Shown here piece after piece: positions 25,876 through 37,063 of a stretch of DNA of 64,000 bases. The translations under genes were made by a program, and so were the position numbers. Source of the DNA: Pilaira anomala (Eukaryota; Mucoromycota; Mucoromycetes; Mucorales; Mucoraceae); contig JAIXMQ010000041.1 in NCBI GenBank assembly GCA_025716855.1, positions 124,001-188,000 of the forward strand, in the 5' to 3' direction. Numbering within the stretch: the stretch's first letter is position 1; each line of letters opens with the position of its first letter. A model generated the notes under the pieces. The model saw nothing but the letters and a program-made list of their open reading frames with translations. It ran no database searches and was not told the DNA's origin.

Positions 25876-28125
25876 TTATTGTGGTGGCTCCCAATACTTC
25901 ACTGTACTTTTTCTATTTACTTTCATTGCCTTTATCAATTGTTGTTCAATTTCTTCATAATACTCCCATATACCTCTTTCCGCTCCATGAAATAAATACC
26001 CTTTACGTACTATGTCCATACATCTTAATGCATAACTACGTGACACTTGAATATCTCGTTCTGTCAAGTACTCATGCACTCCTTTTAATTCAGCTTCTGT
26101 CATACCCAGACACGAGTTTCGTATTAAATTATCCCATGCACAGAGTAAAGAAGGTATAGGGATTGTACATGCCTCAAGTTCGGTACATTGATACTCTAAT
26201 AATCGAACAACAATCATTGAGCTTTTAAAACAAACTTCTTGTGCTCTCAACGCATGCACTGATAGAACACCCTGTTCTTCTTTCTCCTCTTCCTCTTCCT
26301 CTTCATCAGATGATAGTGTGTTTGAAGAAGAGAGTGAGCCTAATGTAGGTGAATCATATCCATTTGCCTGTTCTTCAAGTATTCTTGTTCTTTTGGTCAT
26401 GACCGGTAAAAAAGGCTCATGTATCGCAACTAATGACTGATGAAACCTGGCTGCTAACGTAACTGAAACTACATCACATCTTCCTTCTTCCCTTAACCTT
26501 CTTTTAAACTCTACATCGCCAATGCCATCTTCAAAAATAGACGGAGCTAATTGATACTCAAGTGCAATCTGTTGATAATATACTTGTTTTAAATCTTCTT
26601 CGGTCTTTAACAAAAAAGAAAGTGGGATCAAATCATCTTGTCCAAATCGTACACGGGAAAAGAACGGCCCCACTACTTTTGCAATTAAACCAATATACTG
26701 TTCTTTCATAATGGCACGTACAATCTCCTTGTTTTCATCCGGCATTGGTGTTGGCTCATAATATTCATCACAGCTACAAACAGTTTGAATATGATCTTTT
26801 GCACTTGATTTCTTGATTGGTATGCCGCGTTGATTATTAATAAATTGTATAAATTGCACTGTATCTCGAAATCCAGCATGTAACCTTTGAAACATCTCGT
26901 ACTCTCGCATCAACTTATTTGGTGGACTTTTTCTGTATTTAGTATCAAGTTTCGAATACACTTCATCTGCAAGTATCTGTCTAATACGTACAGCCATCTC
27001 TAAATACATGCTGGCTTCTTGCGGTCTCAATAAATTCGCTTGATATATTGATAGATGTAAATAAGTCACCATTGTCTCCATATTTGGCTCATCAAATTGT
27101 TTCGAAATTGCCAACCGAGCCTTTTCAAAATAATATTCTCCAAGGCTCATATGATCTTTATACGGTACAATATTTAATACATGTTTGCAATGCATGGTGA
27201 GTACTGCAGCAGAAAGTGCACAGACTACAGGAGATGTTTCTGGATTCTTAACGTTGATAAATAAATCGTAAAATGTTCTTTGATGAAATATCACACGGTG
27301 TAAAAATCGACATGAGAAATACGTTTCAACAAGCCGTAATGAAAGGTCTAGTTTAGGCACATTTTCTATCCTCCATCGAGTTGTGCGTGCTCTTTGGATA
27401 CATGCTAATGTAGCTTTATAGCTACCTTTTCGCAAGATACTTGAAAGCATGTGTCGATGAAGGTATCCACTACCTGTTGATAAAGAAGCGAGCGTAGGTT
27501 GTTTTACAATGTGACAGTAATTCAATTGCGTACTGAATGCTTCAATATGATTCAATAAGTTCGTATAGGACTGAATATCCGTATGTACTGTGAATCCACC
27601 ATTAGAATTGAATATCAGTTGCCATTGATGTGCGGGTATTTGAATTGGATCAGTGGGTGTGTTCGTATCAAATTCTTCATCGGAAAAAGTAGTAATAGTA
27701 TTATTATTATTATTATCGGCTGTTGTTGGTGGTGGTGTTTTGATCAATGATCGAGATTTTAATAAATATAATTCTCGCTCCATCGTTCTCATAATGTCTT
27801 CTAAAATTTCAACATGCAACTGAATTTGTTGTCCTTGAGCTGAATCAAGACATTCAATTTTGGGTGGTGCAACAGGCTTCAAGTAAAAGCATTGAATTCC
27901 AAGTCGTTTGCATCTATTTTTTGTTGGGTAAGTTAAAAAATTTGGGGGTGGTATTTCTTATTTATTTACCTTTCACAAGGTTGACCAGCAGAACATTTCT
28001 TCTTACGTTCTCGACAACCTATTAAGTAAATTAATAAGAATATATCTATAATTATCATTTGTGTTCTTTTTTCTTATTTTTTTACCCTCGCAAGGAACTG
28101 TCTTTCCTTTACGTTTAGTTACCAT
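25876..28125 (-). CDS. Zn2Cys6 fungal transcription factor
   Basis: Three exons (28086-28125, 27970-28018, 25876-27913) join to 708 residues. The zinc cluster PCEGCRERKKKCSAGQPCER plus CKRLGIQC fits C-x2-C-x6-C-x5-C-x2-C-x6-C exactly and is split by both introns. A short helical linker follows (ILEDIMRTMERELYLLKSRS). The middle homology region (LVETYFSCRFLHRVIFHQRT) matches the fungal-specific transcription factor domain. An acidic run (EEEEEEEKEE) sits late in the protein. The target genes cannot be told from sequence. The frame upstream of the chosen start stays open for 116 more codons, so a longer N-terminus is possible. Confidence 0.9.
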
Positions 28126-28473
28126 TTGTGTGAAAAGAAAAATATGTGTCGAAGAATTAAATAAAATAATGAAACGAGACTTTATTACAATTGGTCCTTC
28201 GTCCATATGTACTTCAAAAGCCGACATGACAAGGTTTGGGATGCCATTAAGCTTTCTTTTTTTATGGGCGTGTTGTACCACAATACCATAAATCAGAAAT
28301 GAAGCAATGGCATTAAGATAATTACCTTCGAGAAAAACAAATTCTTTGTCATCACCTTTCTGTATAATAAACCATGGACACGACAGAAGTGCTAACTTGA
28401 TTCGCACAGAAATTCTTTGATATATTGATTCACAGCTTCTCTCAACCCCCATAACTATCCCACTCAGGAACAT
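28126..28473 (-). other. open frame fused in frame to the Zn2Cys6 start; extension or relic
   Basis: From an ATG at 28473 the frame runs without a stop into the first exon of the Zn2Cys6 gene. It reads like protein (FIIQKGDDKEFVFLEGNYLN, AFEVHMDEGPIVIKSRF) and is unlike the low-complexity leaders of neighbouring genes. It matches no family I know. It ends 48 bases from the inverted-repeat element at 28521, so it may be a piece of mobile or repeated DNA rather than a true N-terminus. Confidence 0.4.
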
Positions 28474-28520
28474 TCAGCTAAAAATGGCTTCTGATAGTTT
28501 CTTTATGTATACCGTATCCA

Positions 28521-28630
28521 CTCTATTTAAGGCTGAAAAAAAAATTTCGGACTTTTGTGGCCTTAAATCGTATCACGGCCAAAATTTTCAGAGAATTGCG
28601 GAAACGACCTTAAATCGAATGGCCTGTATC
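28521..28630. mobile_element. second copy of the inverted-repeat element, right end unclear
   Basis: The left end ctctatttaaggctg is identical over 13 bases to the element at 14638. The interior ttgtggccttaaatcg pairs with atttaaggc at the left end to form a hairpin, and a second gaccttaaatcg follows at 28599. The right terminal repeat seen at 14779-14791 is not found, so this copy may be truncated. Confidence 0.5.
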
Positions 28631-29028
28631 ACGAAAGAATCGAAAACGGTTCAGCTTTTTGGAAACAGCATGACTTGAAGAATATTCTTATACGTCAAAT
28701 TGTTAAATGAAATATATCTTACCATTGTATTGTAGTAACTTATCTGTAATAAAACAACAATTCTTTTCTGTTCATAAAATGGGAGTTATAAGCTTTAAGA
28801 AGTATTGAAGCAGGATAAACCATTTTTCTAGCTAAGAGGGTCTCGAGCTACTACCGTCAGAAATCGTAACTTTTCTGTTCTTTTGACAACAATTCAACTC
28901 CCATAGTATTCTTATGTATCAACCCGGATATATTTGTCCTGATATTATTGTTTATTTATTCTCATCAAAAAGCTCCCTAGAACATCATACAAGTGTATAC
29001 GTGACTATTAAAATCGATAAAAAGTTGC

Positions 29029-29063
<35 letters not shown>

Positions 29064-29095
29064 TTCCCATTTGTTTTCAGCAATAGCAACTCACT

Positions 29096-29898
29096 ATGAT
29101 TGCAGGACTAAATAGGAATAGAAAGAATGCAGGTAAATATGAAGAGGGAAGAGAACGAAATGAGTAATGGCTGAAGTCATTTTTTTCCTAAAAAAATTAT
29201 AGTGGATAAAGACGTTCCAGACGAATCCGAATTTAGCGACAGAAAAGTAGGCAGGCCTTCTAAAGGTGGCGAATCGTTGCGAGCTAAGCGATACTATGTA
29301 AAAAACCATTTGCTCATTCTTCAAAAGCGAAAAGTGCGAAGATATGTATCAAAAGTAAAAAATATTATAGCTTCTAATAGTTATAATACCGAAGCTGTCA
29401 AAAATGAGCTAGACAAATCGTGTAAAGCTTATCAAGTTCGGGATGATAAAGAGGCTACCTAGTAAGTATTTTTCACTGAATAAGGGCTTAATACAGTACG
29501 ACTCATATTATCATCATCATCATCATCCAAAAAAAAAAAAAAGTGAATCGATTTTAGGTGCAGCAAATTTAGGAAGAGAGGATTCTTATTTAAAATTTTT
29601 AAATCGAGAAGCAGAAAATGCATTGAAAATTGAGTCATCAGAGATAACTAAAAGCCAAATACAAGAAACGTTTATTAAAATGGCTAATAAACATACATTC
29701 AGATTATTTCAGTTATCTACACATTGGTCTGCGTTTCTTCTTTTAAAATATGCTAAAAAGCAACTTTCAGAAGAGGACAATAGCATTGAAAAATTAGAAA
29801 AATTGTGTCTAGATATCTATGAAGTTAGTTATAATCATCTTACTGGAGAAGAGTTACCTGAGGGTTTTATTGAAAGGCCATGTTTGGAACGGCAATAA
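29096..29898 (+). CDS. unknown basic protein with an AT-hook-like motif, possibly broken
   Basis: Exon 1 is read at 29096-29132 (MIAGLNRNRKNA), joined to 29203 by a good GT-AG intron. The second exon contains KVGRPSKGG, an AT-hook-like GRP core, and a Lys/Arg-rich helix (ILQKRKVRRYVSKVK). A second frame (to 29898) carries LKFLNREAENALKIES and a helical C-terminus ending ERPCLERQ. Joining the two requires an intron from about 29422 to 29557, or a frame shift; I cannot decide. A 32-base poly(A) lies just upstream at 29030-29061. The family is not recognised. Confidence 0.45.
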
Positions 29899-30049
29899 AA
29901 AAATTGACAGATTTGCCAAGCAACTAAATATAGAATTTCTCATTATCGGGCCTCTAAAAAAAAAACGCGTTATTTCCTTTTTTTTTAACCTTTTTTTTTA
30001 TACACATATATTAAAACCACCCTTCTTTTTCATCTTCATCTCTTTTAAA

Positions 30050-30873
30050 ATGACTTACTTCGATTCTCTTGCTCGTTCTTATACCGACGTTGACCTTTCC
30101 AAAGGTATTGATACAGAACAATTCATTGAAGCTACTGAGGGCCTTGTTAAGCTTTTTGGTAAGTTTATAAAATAAAGTTATAAAAGTTGTTACTTAACAT
30201 AAAATATAGATTTACTTGGTTCTGCTGCTTTCTCTGTGGTTCAAAATGATATGAATGGTAACATTAAGGTAAAAGTTGAATGATAATACAAAATATATGC
30301 ATTATTACTTACAAACAAAAATAGAAAATTAGAGAACGTTTCTTGTCAAACCCTACTGCCAATAGTACCCTTCAAGAATTATTAGCTACTGAATCACCTG
30401 AAAAAAAAAGAGTTGCTACAGAAGGTCTTCTTTGGTTGTCAAGGTAAGATATGATAATGTTGTGACCACATAAAAAATTAAAAGTAACACGATATAAACA
30501 GAGGTCTTGACTTTACTGCTCAAGCTTTACGTCGTAGTTTGGATACCGAAGACGAAGAATTAAACGTTTCTTTCACAAAGTCTTATGAACAAACTTTAAG
30601 AAAGCATCATAACATGCTTATTCGCCCCGTATTTTCGGTAAGTTTAAATTATTATACAATTTATTAAAAGAAATTGAAAATAATTAATAAATTTTCTAAA
30701 TATAGCTCGCTATGAAAGCTTGTCCTTACCGTAAGGACTTTTATGAAAAGATCGGTGTCGTTAATGACGCTGCTTTTGCTCAAATGAAGAACTGGCTCGA
30801 AGCACTTGAGAATATTATTCGCATTATTCAAGATATTTTTAAAGCTAACCCTGCTTATATTAAGGGCATGTAA
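30050..30873 (+). CDS. glycolipid transfer protein (GLTP/HET-C2 type)
   Basis: Five exons (30050-30158, 30210-30268, 30325-30443, 30502-30637, 30706-30873) join to 196 residues, the normal size of a stand-alone GLTP domain. The sugar-binding signature D-x3-N-x2-K is present in NDMNGNIKKIRERF, the tryptophan that stacks on the sugar in LLWLSRGL, and the later histidine in RKHHNMLIRPVF. Such proteins move glycosphingolipids between membranes in the cytosol. The gene converges on the BRWD-like gene, whose stop is only 13 bases away. Confidence 0.95.
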
Positions 30874-30886
30874 ATAAATTTTTATT

Positions 30887-33800
30887 TTATTCATAATAAT
30901 CATCTTCTTCGTCATCATTGACAAAATCATCCTCATCATCATCATCAGAAGCATAAGCTCTTTCTTTAATTAATAATTTTTTATCCATTGGTTCTTCTTC
31001 TGACTCGTATCCTTGATTATCATATTCATCATCCGATTCTTCTACAATCACTTTCTTTCTATTACCACCACCACCACCTCCTCCTCCTCTTGACCATGCA
31101 AGTGGCATAGATGGTTCTATTGAGATATTTATAAATACATCATCTTTTTATAAACAAATAAATAAACTTACTGGTAAGACGAGTTTTAAAGAAATTAGCT
31201 AATCGAATTGCATTTTTATGTGCAGCAGATGTATCAGCATTATATTTCATTGCATTCTTCTTTACCAACTCTACATCATCAATTATACCCTATTTTAAAT
31301 TATTTTTAGTATAAATAATCAAAAGCAAATATAGATATCTATATTTACCTCTATTGAGCGATAAAAGCCATTATTTAATCTTTCTCGTATCATATCAAGG
31401 CAAATTGGGTAAGCAATTAAAGACAAGTAAGGTGGATAATCATAATAATTCACTTGATGTACATAAAGTGAAAATTCTTCTGAACTTGATAACCAATTCA
31501 AAATATCTTTTGCTCGTTTAGTCTGGGCTGGTGTGAGACTAGGTTCAACATTATAACGTGTCTTAAAATCTTCACCAGTAGGTACTAATTCCCAAGGACA
31601 CAAATCTTCTGGTGTGGAGCTTGCATCATCCCAAATAACATGATAGTAAGCCCATGGACTAGGCAAATTAGCTCGTTTCCAGAATAAACCATTAGGGTTA
31701 CAGCTTGAAATTGTACCTGTATATTGACCTTCATCATAAATCGCATCTACCTTTTGACCTACACGTAATGTGTTGAACATACTCATAGAAGCCAAGAATC
31801 TTTCCCATAATACAATAAATTCTGGACTTCCATCTTCATCACTATATTCAATAATTTGATCCTTTTTTAAACTTGCCCAAAGAGGTTCCTCCGTTTCAGA
31901 TACAATTACTTTTGAGATATTGACCAATTCCATCATAGCCAATTTCAACTTGCAATAAGCAGGAGGACCAACTAACCAAGTAATACCAATTACTTTACCA
32001 AATACGACTGGTTCATGTTTATCAATCACTCCATATTTTTCATCAAAATATTGTTTCATATCCGAAGTTTTCAAGTACTGTCGTTGTCCTTCTGTCAAGA
32101 CTGCAACATAATCTCCCATTTGTGGTAAATATTTTGTTAACGATTTCTCGGTAGTTGTTATCCAAGGAATAGGTTCATGTTGCTTTATTTCTTCTTCACT
32201 TAATTCACGAGGTGCATCGCGATGATGTTTAGTGTATTTTTTGGCTATCATAGTAGTTGGTATAGGTGAAGAATTATGCGCCTCATTCTGTTGGTTTCGG
32301 CTACGAGTTGCTCTACTGCTTGTATTAGTACTAGCTAAATTAGCAAAAGATGCTGTCGCTTGAGATGTATGATGACTCGATTCTGAAGTGGCCATGAAAT
32401 CTTCGTCACTATCTCGAGAAGCGACAGTAGCTGCGGCAGAACGTAACTTTCTTTTTCCTTTACGATCTTCTAGCGGGGATGGTTGTTGTTGCTGTTGTTG
32501 TTGCTGTTCTGTAGATAATGAGGCAGAAGCAGTAGCTCTACGACTAGTTGATGTTGATGAAGAAGCAGCAGATGAGGTAGTGGTATGATTAGTGTAATTA
32601 TTATGAGTATCTATATGTTGTGCGCTGCGAGAAGGTCCTGCTTCTGAGTTATCGCTATGATGTGCTTCACTATCGTCTTCATGATCTACGTCAACAAATT
32701 CTTCTTCTTCACTTTCAAGATCACTTTCAACGTAAGATGGTATCTCGGTCACTCTTCTTCTAGCTCTAGCACGAACAGGTTGTTCTTCTTCGTCATCTGA
32801 TCTTTCTCGGTTACGTTTACGTGTAGAACGTCCACTTGCAGCACTCCCACTACCACTGCCACGACCTCTACCTGTACCACGCGTACTTCTCCCACGTCCA
32901 CGTCTACGTGCTGAACTTGCTCCACGTCTTACATGATTTGTAGAGTTACGAGATGAGCTTCTTACTGGTGTATGTGTTGAACCTAATTGTCCTGCCCTAC
33001 TTCTGGTTACGGGTCCTTCTTCATCTTGTTCCTCCTCACTGCGTTGTACATCATCATCGCGGGTAACAAAGTCATCAGATCCACCTTCATCACTACTTGC
33101 ACCGCTCGAAGCATAAGCAGCATTTCCTGGCTCTTCATCATCGTCTTCATCGTGATAATCTTCATCAGCAGAATCGTCTGGTAAAAGTATAGGCATAATG
33201 GGTGGTGGTGGAAACTGTAATTGTGTAGCAGCAGCAGCAATCTCTGCATCGTCATCATCATCAAATCTAACAAACTCTCTTCTTCGTTTTGCAATACTAG
33301 CGCGATCTACTGCAGGTAAAACAATGACTTTCATCATGATAATTTCCTCTTCTTCTAAATCATAACAAGCAGATCTTTTCGTATCTTCTAATTCAAATGT
33401 TTCCGAAGTAGTTGGAATTGCACGTCCATAGCCAAATTTCTTTTGATTTGGGTAAGCAACACCTTGTAAATCAATAATAGGTGAAGGTTGTAAAGCATAA
33501 GGCGGTTGTTGTGTAGGTTCATCAAGAAAGGTGCCATCTGCAAAATGACGCAAAGCTTGATAATCAGACATAAAGTATTGTCCACGTTCCCAGCTCCTTA
33601 CTTGTTCATAGTTTTTATCTAAACCACCGATACTAAATAGAGTACAATGTCCTTCTTCATCTGTAATAGCATACTTCATTCCATCTTTTGAGAATTTACA
33701 ATCTGTAAATGTACGACCCACATGGTTTCGACAGGTAATTACATTTCGCTTTTCTACATCCCAGAGTATTACCTTACCATCATAGCCAGCTGATAGAATT

Positions 33801-35904
33801 GTACTTGGATCTAATGGGTGATTATCCAACGCATAAATCTCTCCTTCGTGTCCCTTTAACATACATGCCATCTCACCATTATATGCATAATACACTCGAA
33901 TTTCACCATGATTAGAAGCCACGAAACACCATTTATCATCTGCACTCCATGCAATCATAGATACTTTTGCAGGTTCAATAGGTGTAATTACAGTAGGTGG
34001 ATCTATTTCCATATCAGTTGTAGGTAAATCAGGTTCATCCATAAATGGCATTAACGATCCAATTTCTTCTGAATCATCAGTTAATACTGTAGGTCTCTTT
34101 TCTTGTCTTTTTTGATGATGATGTGGTGTATTTGGTTTTACAATTGTACAATGACTTGGTGTTGACTTTTTAATATCTAAAATAATCGAACCCCATACTT
34201 TTGTTTCTTTATCAAATTTCCAAATACGTGCAGTTCCATCTTGACATCCACTTAATATCCTTTGTCCATCATGACTATAAGCTAAATCAGTTACACTACC
34301 CATATGTCCTTCTAAAGTACCGATTGGTACTACAGGTTGTGCCTGTACTTGTCCGCTTTTATCAGGGAAAAGTGCACTGGCTACACGTTTTCTTCCACGA
34401 CCTGCAGGTCGCATATCTTCTGAAGTTGTGATTACACCTTCATGTGCAGTTTTGACTTGAATAGTAGAAAAGACATAAACAAATCCATCATCTCCTGCAA
34501 CAGAGAATTGAGTACCTGTATAATTGAAAGAAGAACATCGTAATCGATCTTTTGCTCTAAATTTACAACTGAATGTAATTGGTGTATCTATATCAAAAAA
34601 CTGTAAAGTATCTCGATCCCACTTCCAAAGTCGTACAATACCGTCTTCATTCGTCGCCATCAAGTATCGTGTTTCTGCTCGTGGTGATGGTGAAAATTTG
34701 ACAGTTGTGAATGGTTTAATTGTAGTTGCGTTAGGTCTTAATGACATGATGGGTTTATATTCGTCCATAGTCCATACACGTACATATCCGTCAGAAGATG
34801 CTGTAGCAATTAACGTGTTTTCTTGATTAATAGCGATATCTGTAATGATGTTTTGGTGTCCTCGAATGGTATGGATCAAGTATCCTGTACGTACACACCA
34901 TACTTTTACTAAAAAGTCATCACTTCCCTAATACATGATGAATATTTTTTTTTTTTTTTTTGTCATTAAATAAATAAATCAGGTGTTTAAAACTTACTGT
35001 AAATAATCTTCGGTTTGTTTTATCAAATGCTACACAGTAAACAGGATTACGATGTCCTGAAATAGTGACACACTAAAAAAAAATCGCATAAAATTAATTT
35101 ATTTTTTGGATTAGACTGATATCTTGTATATAAACCTACTTCTCTATAAAATGTTGATAAAGCAGTAGGCATCTCGTTCTTTTGAATCACTTTTGCTCCC
35201 ATTTCTCTTGCAATAAGCATACGATCTATCATGAAATGATAAATAAATAAAAAAGAAAGACGCGTACTAGTATCCACTTACGTAAAGATAACTTTTCTAA
35301 TTCTGCCTTTGTCATTGTTAAATAGTTGCAGCGTTCAATATGTTCGTTATGAACAAATGCAGAAAGCATAGTTAATAACGATTTATCTCCATGTCTTAAT
35401 GCACTAACTCTTAATATTTTAGGATCCCCCGTTTCTTTAAAGTGACTCAAGAACTTGCCAATCAACTCTAATAAATAATCGTTTGTTACATTGGGATACT
35501 CTCTCGACTATAATAATAATAAAAACGGTTAGTTTTTATTATTTAAACAGAAAAAATAAAGTAGTTCTCTTTTTACAAGTCGATCCATCGTCATGGGCAC
35601 TTTCTTTCCTTCATAAGTAATGGTGTGAGGTAAGAGTTCACAATGTTGTTTAAGTTCGTTTTCAAGTACACGAGCCGCATCCTTACAAGGACCTGCTGCA
35701 AGAAACTTGGCAATCAAGTAATACAGCTATATATAAATATATATATTTAGATTAGTATAAAACAGATTGACTCTTTTTCTTTTCTTTTATACTTGGTCAT
35801 ACCTCTATAAAGTAAAGAAAAAAAATGAGGTTAGTATTATTGTTTATGGATAGCTAGTAGAAGTTTAAAGGTGTTATACACGACTACGATTTACCTTGCT
35901 CCAT
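30887..35904 (-). CDS. BRWD/PHIP-like WD40-bromodomain protein
   Basis: A chromatin reader of roughly 1,500 residues. The N-terminus shows the family start (LYYLIAKFLAAGPCKDAARV). WD40 repeats follow (GHRNPVYCVAFD, GHQNIITDIAINQE, GHMGSVTDLAYSHDG, GHEGEIYALDNHP with YDGKVILWD). A long disordered acidic and Arg/Ser-rich region comes next, including RGRGRSTRGTGRGRGSGSGS and a Gln run. The crypto-Tudor region follows (GKVIGITWLVGPPAYCKLKL), then one bromodomain (DILNWLSSSEEFSLYVHQVN, YPICLDMIRERLNNGFYRSI) and an acidic tail. Animal homologues have two bromodomains; only one is seen here. Exon 1 (35895-35904, MEQ) joins LYYLIA only through a putative 2-base exon at 35803-35804. Confidence 0.9.
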
Positions 35905-36487
35905 CAAGTGTATAAAAAGAACTGGTAAAGAAGTAAAAATAAATCAAAAAAAAATTGATTTCATGTGCAGCATATATTTTTACCCTACGGACACCCTTAA
36001 TGTTTCGAACTAGAAAACTGTCAAAATAAAATGTACAGAGAGAATTATCATATCACGAAACGATTGGTGCATCATTGTATACATTTTATTGGTGTATGGA
36101 ATCTATTGTTCCTTAATAAAAAAAAACCTTATAAATATAAAAGTAAATCAATTTACTTTTTATACTTTTCACTAATTCAATATCTATATTTGTTATAAAA
36201 AGTCGAGAAAGATATTTATAAAACAAGCAGATAATGTCACTGATTATTATTTTTGGTATTAGAATCGGAATGTTTCAAGCCAAGGTGGGCGCGTTCAAGT
36301 TGCACAGAAATATTGAAAAATTAAAAAAGTGAGCCAAAAAAAAAAGAAATACTATAATGGCGCATTGTACTTTGTAAAAAAAGAATATATAGGAACATAT
36401 GAACCTTTAAGTTATATAAATTAAAACCCTTTTTCTTTCCTTCTTTGTTTAATTCTTTTTCTTTTCTTCTTTTTTCTTTTTTATTCG
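35905..36487. promoter_or_regulatory. intergenic, probable shared promoter region
   Basis: It separates the divergent BRWD-like gene and the frame at 36488. A TATA-like ttatataaatt lies near 36411, followed by a pyrimidine-rich tract up to the ATG, which is the same layout as before VTC4. No other element is recognised. Confidence 0.35.
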
Positions 36488-36751
36488 ATGGTAAAATCAA
36501 AATTCTTCAAAGGTTTTAAATCATTTTTAACCAATAAAACGAATGGAAATCACAATAAGCAAAATGAAGATATCTATAAGAAAGATGATGCAGCAGTAAC
36601 GTTAACAACTGAATTCAGTCACAATAAGAGTGGAAGTATCGCCTTATACATTATCGACTATGGATTTACACCATGTCAAGCAATGAGTTCATCTTGTTTT
36701 GACAATAGAGCTTACACCTTTTGCCAAAATGATGTCGCAAAAAAAAGTTAA
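36488..36751 (+). CDS. short unknown frame, perhaps truncated gene
   Basis: An 87-residue ATG frame with a Lys/Phe-rich start (MVKSKFFKGFKSFLTNK) and no domain. The upstream TATA-like and pyrimidine layout is that of an intact promoter, but the frame ends soon after in sequence that looks non-coding (repeated gtgtcg words at 36752 and 36779). It may be the surviving 5' end of a longer gene cut by later insertion or deletion. Confidence 0.35.
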   Translation: MVKSKFFKGFKSFLTNKTNGNHNKQNEDIYKKDDAAVTLTTEFSHNKSGSIALYIIDYGFTPCQAMSSSCFDNRAYTFCQNDVAKKS

Positions 36752-37063
36752 AGTGTCGCGCTTTTAAAAAAAAAAGAGTGTCGTACGTTTTTAGGGGGTC
36801 CAGTATAAATCATTGAGCTCTTTGAAAGCGAGTGAGCTTACAGAGTTGGAAAGATGTCTTCTTATCGAGGAAGAAGATTAAAAGATTAAAATGATACGAA
36901 GACATTAATAAATTTCTCTACTTTTAATCTATTCCATTATAAAGATGCTTTTATTGAACAAACAATATCAAGTAAAGCTCAAATAATCTCTTATCATTGG
37001 AATGTCAGTTTTACTGCTAAGTTTTATTTTACAAGTAGAGATTACGTATAGTGAAATGGCTGC

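Noticed and set aside
30664..30954. 96-codon minus frame with Met/Asp-type low complexity
   Set aside because: It lies antisense to the last GLTP exon and overlaps the acidic tail of the BRWD-like gene in another frame.
33007..33294. Second minus frame inside the BRWD-like gene
   Set aside because: It is an out-of-frame shadow of the acidic, repetitive middle region.
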